The notes beneath the pieces are model-generated. The model saw only the letters and a program-made list of their open reading frames with translations, made no database searches and was not told the DNA's origin. From Haematococcus lacustris (Eukaryota > Chlorophyta > Chlorophyceae > Chlamydomonadales > Haematococcaceae), in assembly GCA_030144725.1 (NCBI GenBank), contig JASKMD010000017.1:7042453-7106452 (forward strand): DNA of 64,000 bases. The letters are read 5' to 3'. Shown in pieces: positions 11,078-21,578 of the stretch (positions are counted from its first letter, which is position 1; every line of letters starts with the position of its first letter). Both the position numbers and the translations under genes were made by a program.

Positions 11078-14000
11078 TTAGTGGTGGAGCAAGATGGCGA
11101 TTGCAATGGTCAAGGTTACAGGCCTACACACATGACTGCCCAGATGGCATGCACGAAATGCGCAGCAAATGCTGCAGCCTCCAGCACCACCCAGCAGGCC
11201 AGTCAGCCCAGCCTGCTCTACATTACCCAGCAAGAGTTTACACCAGCAGGGGTGCACACCAGCCCATGCAAGCTTGCTGTGCTCAACTGAGCAGTCCACG
11301 CAGTTAAGCAGAGGGTGGTGAATGTTGGCCAAGCCTTGCCACCCACCCCAACGCCTCTTGCGTGTCATGGGCCCATTGCTGGCGGCCTGGGCTGCCATGA
11401 AGCCAGGGTCCTGGCCATAGCCCTGGGCTGGCCCGTACCCCTGGTCTGCCAGCATGGCTTGGGGATGGCCACCCGCGTGCATGGAGTGCATGGCGCCAGG
11501 GGGGCCCATCAGGTGGTGACCAAAGGCAACGGAGTGCTGCACCATCTCAGAAGGGTCCATGGACCTACAGCCACACACAGACACCACCACACCTCTGCTG
11601 TGTGATAAGGGCAGGGCAAAGCCCCAACCCCCATCCTTTAGCACAGCTCAGCCTTAGGTTAAGCACAGTGTGTTAGGTTGCTGCCAGGCTGGTCATATCA
11701 AGCAGGCAGGCTGGCAGCGCAGGCACACCAGGGATGGCAGGCACACCGTACCAAGTGTAGAGCAGGCATGAATGCATAGCAGCCCTACCCCAAACCCCAG
11801 AGCCCTACCCATGAGTACCACAGCTGAACCACTGACTCTGGACGCTCAATAAGGACGTAGGGCATTCCTAGGAGCACACACCCCCTGGGTGTCCCCTGAC
11901 CCTTGGGCATGAGTGTGCTGGCCTTCCTCACCTAGCATATGCCGATAGTTTTGACAGCAACAAGATGCCTTGGGCAGCAACAGGATTGCCGTAGGGTTAA
12001 GTCGGGGTCAGGGTTAGGGTCAGGGTTAGGGCCAGGGTCAGAGTGAACGGGGTGAGTGAGCAGGGTGCTGTTGTTGACCATGCTCACCTCCCATGTGCCA
12101 TTAACTTGGGCAGGGGCACACCATGGGCCCCAGAGGGCAGGCGGCCCTGGTCCAGCTCCATGCAGGCATAGGCCACTGTAGTTGCGCTTAGATCAGAATA
12201 CATGATCACGTCCATCACGACCTCTGGTGGAACACCTGGACCCTCCAATGCCTGCACAGCGAACAGGACCCACAACAGTGCCTCTGCTGATGAGCAGGGC
12301 GCACAGGCTGGGACGGAATGGCAATAGCTTGCGTATGTACCATCGGGGGTGGAAGGTCGCGCAGCAGCAGCTCGATCAGGTCAGGCAGCCCGGAGTTTGC
12401 TGCCGCGACGGGAACTTCAACCTCCCGTTCCCGTTCCCGGCGTGGTGGCCCGGTGCCGGCCCCGGTGCCGCGGTTGTAATCACGGCTTGGAGCGTTGCCT
12501 CCGTCCCGTTCACGACTTCGACTTCGACTATGACGCCGGCTCTGCTGGCGTTCCCCACGCTCGTACCCGCGGTCCCGCTCACGACCTTCTCGCTCGCGAC
12601 CCTCACGGTCGGCATCACGCGCCCCAGAAGCCGGACGCGAATCTGGGCGGTACCCGTCGCGGTCTGGCTTGTCACGTGCTGCGTGGCGGTCGACCTGCAC
12701 AGATCACAGGGTACCAATGGTGTCAGCACCCTTACTGAGCGACCGGTGCCTTCAACTACAGCAATCATGGATAGGCCCGCTCTTAATTGCCAGCTGCAGT
12801 GCGAGGGGTCAGGGGCTGCACTCATGGCTCACTCCCTCGTGGGGCCACCACTGCCCACTGCCCCATGGCATGCCGATGGCTTGCTAGCACCACTCACCAG
12901 GTCCTCAACTTCAGCTGTGGCCACCCCCTGCTCCAGGCCTGCTGCCCGCCGCAGCTGCCGTGCACCCTCCGCAGCACACGGCACTGTGTTTGCAAATCCA
13001 AACTTAGCCAGGGCAATGGCTAGGCTGTTCTGCGCCAGCGCTGTGAAGGCGGAGAGGTTGGTGTCTGCTGTCGCCCCACTGCTGCTGTTCATGGTGTCAG
13101 ACATGGGCTGGTAGCCTAGGGCCCCACGCATGCGCTGGTACACCTGCTCATGCAAGCATGCATGCATGCAAGGCAGCCATGTCAGCCATGCAATGTGTGC
13201 ACAGAGGATGTTGCTCATGCCATTTGCTTCCTGACCTGGGCGGGACAGCAGAAGCAAACAAGGTGCCAACCCTGCCCTGTCCTACTCCTCACCATCTTGC
13301 CCTGCCGCACCCACTCATGTCTGGTCTGCCACATTGCCCCACCCTGCGCTGCCCCACCCTGCCCACATCTGGTTTGCCCTGTGCCGCCCCATCCTGATCT
13401 GCGCCAACCTGCCCTGTTCTGCTCTGCCGTCCTGCTGTTTCCCAGCCAGCACCTCCAAGCCAGCTGGCAGCTACACATGCATCAGGATCTAGCCTGGCTG
13501 CATGGAGCCTGGCCAGCACCACCCCACCTCAGCTGCGGCGCCGGGGTTGCCCGCCTGCCATTCAAACACCACATACGCTCGCCACAGGGCAGCACTAGCG
13601 GCGCACTCTGGTTCTGCCAAGGCGCGCTCAAAGAGAGCTCGTGCATTGTCCGTGTCGCCCGCATCTGCAGCCGCCAGCGGCAGTCAGTGTGGTAATCATG
13701 ATATTCCGTGAGCTCGGAGGTGGGGTCGCCAGGCTGGACAGCAACAGCATGAGGAAGTCCGCCAGGGCCCTATGGGAAGAGGGGCAGGGGCAGAGGCTGG
13801 GCCTGGACTGACAAAGCAGGGCTCGAGGGGCTGGACTGACACAGCATGGCTTGCAGGGCAGGGGTGAGCACGAGCAGCAGCACGGTGATAGGACGAGCTG
13901 GCTGTGTTAGGCAAGTGTAGGTAGGGAGGGAGGTGGGTGCAGGGAGTTGGGCCGTGCCAGCACTGCCCAGTGGTCATTGCCTGCTCACCCTGGAGCAGGG

Positions 14001-17000
14001 CCTGGTAGGCCAACACATACTCAGGGTCCTTGGCCAGCACCACGTCCTCCAGGCCCTGCCGCCAGGCACCCACACCACAGCAGAGCAGCAGTGAGTGAGC
14101 AACCAGTAGACAGCCACACCACACCAGTGGCGTCAGACTGCCAGCCAACCTTGCTAGCCAGCTGGCTACATCCACAGGCCGCCAAGGCTGTGGAGCAATC
14201 TCTCATTGGGGATAGGTGAGAAGGCGGGCGGGAAGTCACTACGTTGGCCAGTCGCTCGGCCAGTCAGTCGGTCAGTGAATCGATCAGTCAGTCAGTCAGT
14301 CCGTCATTTGATGCAGTTCCCATGCACTGCCACGGTCTTGCCATTGATACCCATCACGGTCTGGCAATTGCACCCAATCACGGTCTAGCAGCTTCACCCA
14401 CTCACCAGCTCAAACACTTTGCATGGGACAGTGATGCTTGCGCGGCCGCATGCCACCCATTCCATGTGTGCCATAGCGGCATAGAGCTGCCAGCCTGATG
14501 TTGATGTTTGTTGCTGTGCTACGGTTTGCTTCAAGGAGCCAGTTGCAGTGGGGGCTGAGCTGGACGGGGACCTTGTAGCGGGGGAGGTTAACTGCCACCG
14601 CCTGGCCCGGAGGAACAACTGCATGGGCCATACCATGCACATGCAAGCGAGTTGGCCAGTTGGTAAACAGGAACAGGGCGGGTTGGTGAAGCAGGAAGCC
14701 AATGAAGCGGCAATGAAGCAGGCAGTAAGGTACAGACCTTGACCAGTGTCAGAAACAGACCAGCCTGGTGTGACCACAGCACAGTGCGAGGCATGACTGT
14801 AGCAACAGCATTGTGCAGGTTGAGGACCTGCCAGGAGCTGCCAAGGCGTTGTGTGGAATAAGAGCAGCAGCAGAGGTAAGGAGCAGAGTCATGCAAGAGC
14901 AGAACAAAAACCGAGTCAGACACACACCTGATGCACATGTTGTTTGTGCACAGAGTGCAACTAGCCTGGTGTGACCACAGAACAATGCAAGGCAGGCAAA
15001 GGGTCTGGCCTAGTTTGGCAGCGTGTCTGCGCTAAAGTAGCTCACTAAGTGTGACCCCACCCTCCAAGTGTGACCATGCCTCGTCCACACATGTGACCAC
15101 TGCTGACCTGGCGAGCTTGTGGCACCTCCCCCAGCCGTCTTAAGAGGCTCATGTAGTGCACCCAGATCAGGGCACCCTGCTCCCCGCCATAGGGAGAGGG
15201 GGTGGGGGCAGGCAGGGGCACCTCCTGCTTCAGCCCCTCGTCCGCCCCCTCCCCAGCCTTCTGTGGCACCTCCGCCTCGAGCTGCAGGGCCATGGTCTCG
15301 AAGACCTGGGTGGCAGCAGCGGCAGAGGGATGACCAGGGGTCCGGGCTGTTGGAGCAGATGCGCAAGCCCAGCAGGGGCGGGAGGTGGGAGGAAGGCTGC
15401 CGGGCAGCTCTGGGGCAGGGGCAGTGGGCAGGGCGGGGAAAGAGGGCGGGGGGAAGGCAGGGGCCAGGGGCCATGAAAATACAAATAGGAAAAAAAAATG
15501 GCCGATTGGGGTGTATGAGGGAGGAGCTATCGCCTGGGGCATTGCCTGCTCTCTGCCTCCCCTCCAGTGTTTCACCCGCACCTGCTTGGCCCCATCCTTG
15601 AGGCCCTGCAGCTCCAGGATCTCAGCGTGTGTGAACTTGAGCAGGGTGCAGGCAGGCAGCGCACGCTGGCCACGCGCCAGCACGGCTAGGGCCCGCTCAG
15701 GCGCCAGGTCCAGCTGCGTCATGGCGTAGTCGTACCACACCTGAGGCCCACAGAGTGCAAGGCAGGGCTGGGGGAACACCCGGGCAGTCATGTCAGCAGA
15801 GCAGGGTCAGGACCAGGGTCAGGGTCAGGACCAGGGTCAGGGTCAGGGCCAGGCTGGCAGACCAGATGGGCAGTCCGACCACAGGCCTGGCCAGGGAAGG
15901 AGGCCTGCCTGTCAGCACTATAATGTGCCAGCCTGTGCTATTAATCACCCCTTTTCCTGTGCCAACTCCTCTCCCACAGCCAGCTTGCCTCTCCCCACGT
16001 TCTTCACCCAACCTACTGCCCCATGTACTCCCACCACATCCACCTATACAACCTTTGACTATCCCCCCTGCTTCCCTATCACACCTGCCATTCAGGACCA
16101 TCATTCTTCTTGCGAACCGTCAGGAAACCTAACCTTCTCCCGACCTCTCCCCCCATTGAAAACCCCGGTAACACTCCTAACCCCTCCCCCTGCAGCACCT
16201 CCCTTACCACCGGTCCCTCCCCTCCCCCCTTCCTCCCCTCCTCATGCCCTTTAACTTGCGCCCACAGCACTTGCTGCCTGCCCCTGCCCCCCACAGCCCC
16301 TGGCCCTACTTCTGGGTGGAACCACATGACAGTCAGGCACTGGCTGTAGGCCAGGGTGACGCGGGTCACCAGCAGGGGGGAGTCGGGCTCCAGCTTCTGC
16401 GGGGCAGCCAGGCAGCAGGGGCAGCTGTCCCACACTGTCAAAGGGGTGGGGCTAGGGAGTAGTTGTGCAAGCTATGCGGCTGTTGTGAGGGTGGGTGGTG
16501 GGTGGGTGGGTGGGTGGGTGGGTGGGTGGGTGGGTGGGTGGGTGGGTGGGTGGGTGGGTGGGTGGGTGGGTGGGTGGGTGGGTGGGTGGGTGGGTGGGAG
16601 CGTGGGTGGGTGGGAGCGTGGGTGGGTGGGTGGGACTAGTCTGTAGACACTGGCATGCTGAGCAGCCGCGGCAAAATGGACGGCAGCGGAGAGGTGGCAG
16701 GGATCAGGTCCGACACCTGGGGGTTTGACTTCTCATAGGCAAGATAGTTTGACCAGGCCTTGCTCTGAAGTTGCTGGGGTTGCCCGCCTTTACCTGCACA
16801 CCACCTTGACACAGTGTGAGGTGCCAGCACCAGGCAGACAGGACCTGCTCAACCTTGCTAGCCAGACTCAGACAGCTGCGGTGCAGCATACTATGGCCAG
16901 GAGCAGTGGCGCCACCCCAGTGTTGCTGCCAGCTTGCCTAGGCTTTCAAGTGAGTGGCAACGCAGGAGGATGGTAACGCAGTCAAGGAGAAGATGCTGGC

Positions 17001-20000
17001 ATGGCAGGTAGGCTACTGCAGACAGGACTTGTAGCTTCTGACATGCTAATCAGTTTAGGACTGGAGTGGGGTGGGGTGGGGTGAAGTGGGGTGGGATGGG
17101 GTGGGTCAATGACATCACCTGGTGGAAAGGGCAGGGCATTGAGGTGCAGCGCGTCCAGCCTACTGCGCCGCTCCCTGACCGCTGCCCTGGCTGCTTGGAA
17201 CCGTGGGCGCCACTCCTCAAGCACCTGGTACAACAAACAAGTGGCAGGCAGGCAGGCAGGTAGGCAGGCAGGCAGGCGGGCGGGCGGGCAAGCGGGCGAG
17301 CGTGTAGGAGGGCAGGCAGGCAGGTGGGCGAGTGAGCGGGTGAGCGTGTAGGAGGGCAGGCAGGCAGGCAGGTGGGCGAGCGAGCGGGAGAGCAGGCTCT
17401 GTGCATCACTCATAACAATCTGCCTGGGCTGCCACGCATCCCAGCTGTAGGTCAACCACAGCCCACACCTTCTTGCCCAGCTGCTTGTCAGTGCGCATCT
17501 CCCAGGACTCGTACGCACGCCACAGTGCCTCAAGCTGCAGGCTGGGCACCACCACTGCCCGCTGATATGCTCGCCTGAGCGCAGCACACACCAGGTGATG
17601 CAGGGGTGATGGTGCGTGGGGCAGCATGCTGCTGAGCCTCCATGTTGGGCAGCAGTGTGCTGATATCACACAGAGTGATGCGATGGTACACACACCCATC
17701 TGCCATGGCATTTTGTGCTAGTGACCTTACATACATGTGATAGTGCAGTGCTGAGTTGGCACGCTGGCTGGTGTGCTGCCCTGTGCCGAGCCGTTGTGGT
17801 GAGCTTTGGTGATGCCTGGCAGTGGGCCTGCTGAGTTGCCCTGCTGCTGCAGGACCCGCTGACATTGTGCTTATCTTACAACCTGAGTTAATCATGTGAT
17901 TGAGGCTTCATTAATCAAAACAATTATAAGTAGAGTCCCTACTACAAATTCTGTCTTACCCTATTCCTCGCCCACCAGCCCCTGCCTCACCATGCCCCTG
18001 CCACACTTTTGTGCATACGCTTTCATCCTTGGCACCCGAGCCTGCTAACCTGCCTGCTTGCACACCACACCTGACCATAGGCGTCCTGGCTGCCTCCTCC
18101 TGCCCCTCCATGGCCCCAGCGTACAGGGCTTTAAACGCCTCAGATCCCGGTTTGGAGCTCAGCAGGAAACTGATGTACTCCTGAAGCCAAATGGGTGGGT
18201 CAGTCAGTTGATCGGTCAGTTGGTCAGTTGGTCGGTCAGAAGCTGAAGGCATCAGGTAGCCGGCTGGATGCTTGCATGACTGCAGGCTGCAGGTGCAGAG
18301 TGTGGTGCCTGCCAAGCTAGTAGACACACCTCATCCACCCACACCACTCGAGGCAGGAGGCAGGTGCCTGGCTGCCTTGCCCCTCCCTGGCCTCTCCCCC
18401 TACACCCCCCACACCCACCTGCCACAGGGTGCCTGCCGCCAGGTCTTGGCCCAGGGTGTCCAGGCTGAACTCATAGGCAGAGCGCACCTCAGGCAGACCC
18501 TGCGGCCCGCGTGGCTCGTTGCTGCGCTTCACAAACCTGCGCCAGGGGCGGGGAATGGTGGACATGCGGGGTTGAGCAGCAGAGCACACCAGGCCCACCG
18601 GGCTAACCAGGCAGCGCGCCAGGCCGAGCACGCACACAGTAGGCAAGGACAGTAAGAGGCAGTCTGCAGTAAGGTTTGTGCACCTGGCTTTACAATGCGC
18701 TGCAGAAAGCCCCAAACCCTCTATTTAGAGGGCAGCCAAGCATGATCCTCATCATCGTTGGCTGATGACGTTCTATGTAGTGCAGCAACGCTGGCAGTAA
18801 CCATTTGAACTGCATATTGGCAATCATCGCATTGATCCGATGATGACACAAGCCTGGGCGTGCCCGATGGTGACACACCCTCACGCCACTGCCGCCATGA
18901 GCCTGATGGACATGGCTGCAGCCCATGTCGTACCGGGCAGCAGCATCACACACAGGGAGAGTGTGTACACATCTAGCGCCAGGGGCCAGGACAAGGGCAA
19001 GGCTGTCGAGTGCACCCTCCCAGCACCACAGCCGGGCAGGTGCAGCATTGGCCGTACAGCGCATCAGAGACAGCTAATGGTTCACGCTGGAGCTGATCTG
19101 GTGGTCTAGACTGCCTGCGATGTCCGCCAAGGGCAGGGAGTACCCTGGCTGGGTGACATGCGGCAGCAAGAGCACAGCCTATAGCGCGGCAGTGCCGTGT
19201 GCCAGACCCTCTTCAAGCTCTGCAGCTCACAAACACGCATGTCTGCCACGCTACCCTGGGCGGATGCCATGTCCCAGGGGTCAGGCAATAGCTATCAAGT
19301 CAGGCGTCAGGCAATAGCCAGCGGGCAACAGCAGGCAATAGCAGGCACTAGCCATGAAGTCAGGCAATAGCGGTGAAGGGTACCCAAGCTCTGTGTAATA
19401 GGTTTGTGCCCTGGATGTGTGGGTTCCTTTGCTAAGGCTTAAGGTGGCTGCAGGGTTGATGAGGGAGGTGCTGGTCCTGCCTGCCAGTCGTGCCTCATGT
19501 AGCCCATTACTATGTAGCAGGGCCGGGAAGGCAACGCCCAAAGCTGCAGCTGCTGTGCCTGCTGCTGCCGCAATTCGTGCAACCTGGTGGAGGTGCCTTG
19601 ATTAGCAGTGGCACTGTCAGCTTTGCTGTACCTATTCCCTAACGGTTTGTTGCCTAAGCTGAGCGTGACAGCTTGGCATGGACCCATGCGCCTTGCCTCA
19701 TGCCTGTAGCACTGAGCACAGCGGCCCATCACTGCAGGAGGCTGTACTGCCGCTAGACATCACAAGCAGCGGACCAGCAGCAACCCCTCAGCCCATCTCT
19801 GCAGCAGCCTTATTAGGATCTGGCCAGCTGCCCTGGCCTCACCGCAGGTATTGTTGGTGTAGGTCTAGGGAGGGGCAGGCCAGCAGGCAGCGGCCAAAGA
19901 TCTGCTTCGCTGTCTCCAGCCCAGGCGCCTCCCTGAGCTCCAGCTCCACATAGCGAGCCCACACACTGGACTGCAACGGCAGGCGGGTTGGGCAGGTGGT

Positions 20001-20903
20001 GGCCAGGGCGCTTGACATGCGGGGTAGCGAGTGCATGGTGTTCCATGCCGTGTGCAAGCAGGCAGGCTGGTGGGGCCAGGCGGGTAGCACACTGGGGGGT
20101 GGCGTGGAGCTGGTTGTTCGGGTAGGCAAGGGAGCGCATGGCTGACTGGACATTTATGTATTGTGGGGCTGGGAGCAACCCATGCAAGAGACACAGGTCC
20201 TTGGACGTCACCCAACATCTCGCTTCCACTGCTTCTTGTGACGGCTGTGGTGCTCATACTTCAGCTGCTGGTTATTGCGAAGCGCTCTCTGTATCTGTGT
20301 CTGTTGAGAGATTTAAACACAGTCACAGGTGCCTTATAGCTACAAGTCTGATCTGCTGGTATGCTGTCTCAACCAACCCGTCGCCAATATCATCTGCAAT
20401 GCTGCCAGGGAGGCTAATGTCTTACGATGATCAACAAGCTCAAAGGGTGGGTTGCAGCTTCACTCTACGACAACCTCATGCTCGAGACAGAGTGCAACCG
20501 TTCTTACACGCTGGCACTGCCAGTGTGTCCATGTAGCCATGACCCATTCTTGTCTCTTTGAACTAAAACACCGCAAATACCCGCGGCTGGCTGCTGTCTT
20601 CCATGAATTGCAGGCATCTGGCACACTAACCGCTGATGGCATGACTGCCACAATCTCTTCAAAGGCAGCACGAAGGTCATCTGAAATGCCAGGCATGGCC
20701 TTCACATCGTCCACAAGGGCCTCCCACGCTTGAACATCGTACTGCTGCTGGCTAGCCTGCGCTCGCAACTGTCTAGCCTGCGCAGCAAGAGCGCGGTGGG
20801 TCCCTGACGCGCTGCATAGTTTGGCTCGCTGGCCTTGCGGCCAAACCTTGTCAAGAAGAGCCGCAGCTCCCGTCGCCCTCCTGACACGCCTTTCTTCCGC
20901 CAT
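11078..20903 (-). CDS. CSTF77: Cleavage stimulation factor 77-kDa subunit (CstF-77 / Rna14 / suppressor of forked)
   Basis: This is the scaffold of the pre-mRNA 3'-end cleavage and polyadenylation machinery, nuclear, built from HAT repeats. Exons: 20631..20903, 19843..19970, 18419..18536, 18071..18180, 17469..17574, 17119..17224, 16717..16793, 16310..16396, 15582..15740, 15108..15305, 14406..14618, 13989..14055, 13528..13664, 12898..13143, 12341..12694, 12088..12251, 11078..11564. All junction phases agree and the joined frame would give about 1009 aa. Diagnostic blocks are VWARYVELELREAP, VRRAYQRAVVVPSLQLEALW, WSNYLAYEKSNPQ, VWYDYAMTQLDLAP, DPEYVLAYQALLQ and NARALFERALAE. Exon 15 adds an RS/RE-rich segment with SRRHSRSRSRERD. 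Exon 16 holds the C-terminal ALEGPGVPPEVVMDVI block. The last exon is uncertain: TGTAA motifs near 11116 and 11238 lie inside the read-through frame, so the real stop may be earlier or a small exon may be missing after RKRRWG. Confidence 0.9.
15440..15575 (-). mobile_element. Fragment related to the 3' flank of the LINE at 58 kb, in a CSTF77 intron
   Basis: On the minus strand the frame EQAMPQAIAPPSYTP followed by a phenylalanine-rich run resembles EQAAPQAVAPPLMHAG followed by LLLFFF just downstream of the LINE (57960-58060). At DNA level, gaggagctatcgcctggggc here matches gaggagctaccgcctggggc there. It lies in the intron between exons 9 and 10 of CSTF77, so it is probably a short 3'-end insertion or an unrelated short element that both share. 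Confidence 0.5.
15785..15852. repeat. Minisatellite of CAGGGTCAGGAC-type units
   Basis: Short tandem units of 12-18 bp built from gggtcaggacca lie in the CSTF77 intron between exons 8 and 9. No function is implied. Confidence 0.8.
16491..16634. repeat. (GGGT)n array in a CSTF77 intron
   Basis: About 35 GGGT units, with two GGGAGC interruptions at the right end, lie between exons 7 and 8. On the sense strand the array is CACC and ends roughly 95 nt before the 3' splice site at 16397. Confidence 0.95.
17250..17395. repeat. Mixed GGCA/GGCG array in a CSTF77 intron
   Basis: Degenerate tetranucleotides occupy most of the 244-nt intron between exons 5 and 6. On the sense strand it reads CTGC/CGCC and stops about 20 nt before the gtaccag acceptor at 17225. 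Confidence 0.9.
18537..19842. other. Long CSTF77 intron without a recognised feature
   Basis: This 1.3-kb intron separates exons 2 and 3. It contains a minus frame at 18690-19064 with no recognisable domain and short caggcaatag repeats near 19280-19370. No exon of CSTF77 is needed here, because exons 2 and 3 join in phase as CG plus G. Confidence 0.5.
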
Positions 20904-21578
20904 TACGCTGTTGACATAGAGCTGTCTTTGCTGCCAGTTCTCAGGGTCTCGTTAGCGGCTATTTGCAAGCAGACAACAACCATCGGCCGCCTGAGCTGTT
21001 TATTTCTTATACATGCATGCGACGCCTGCATCTTCTGCATGTCCCTGGGTAAGCTAGATGGAATACCTCCATGATTGGCGTATACGAATGGGACGGCAGC
21101 TGCTGCCTTACCTATGGTAAATAGCTTTGACGATGAATGAAAGCTGCGTAGTTAGGCTAGCTAGTACAAAGGCAGCAGTGTCTTAACTCACATGCGCACG
21201 GTTATTCAAATGCATGTCAGCCGTCCCAGTGCCATGATCAGAGGTGCCATGCGTCTGCGACGAATTGATTTATATCCAAAGTCCAAATCCAAACAAGCAA
21301 CAAGTTAACAAAGACTGTAAACTTGCGAGATAAAAGGAACAGACAGTGGAGAGCTGCGGACTTCCTCACTGTGGTTGGTCGAACAAGGCACGCACATAAC
21401 AAGCTATGCGGCCGGGCAGCTTTAGGAGTGCTTCGGTTGCGGACATGTCAGCTCAAAATTTGATCGCAGGGAGCTGGCTTGGTTTGGCCACACATTGACT
21501 CGCTCGAGAGATGCTTGAACTGGGTTTGCGCCCGCCAGCTTAATCTATTCAGACATTTGCCTCCCGGCCTGAGCCAGC
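20904..21578. promoter_or_regulatory. Divergent promoter region between CSTF77 and DIC2
   Basis: The two start codons face away from each other across 675 bp. Both 5' UTRs and promoters must lie here unless upstream non-coding exons exist. No clear TATA box or cilia-specific motif was identified. The stretch is less GC-rich than its surroundings. Confidence 0.6.

Noticed and set aside
12001..12050. Telomere-like gggttagggtcagggttagg
   Set aside because: Too short and irregular, and unlike the TTTTAGGG of Chlamydomonas-type algae; it lies in a CSTF77 intron.
13700..13770. Possible CSTF77 exon reading ALADFLMLLLSSLATP
   Set aside because: It cannot be entered in phase after ALLQ; the acceptor at 13665 gives the conserved ALLQDAGDTDNARALFERA directly.
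18690..19064. Minus-strand ORF of 124 aa in a CSTF77 intron
   Set aside because: No family resemblance, and the host exons splice across it in phase.
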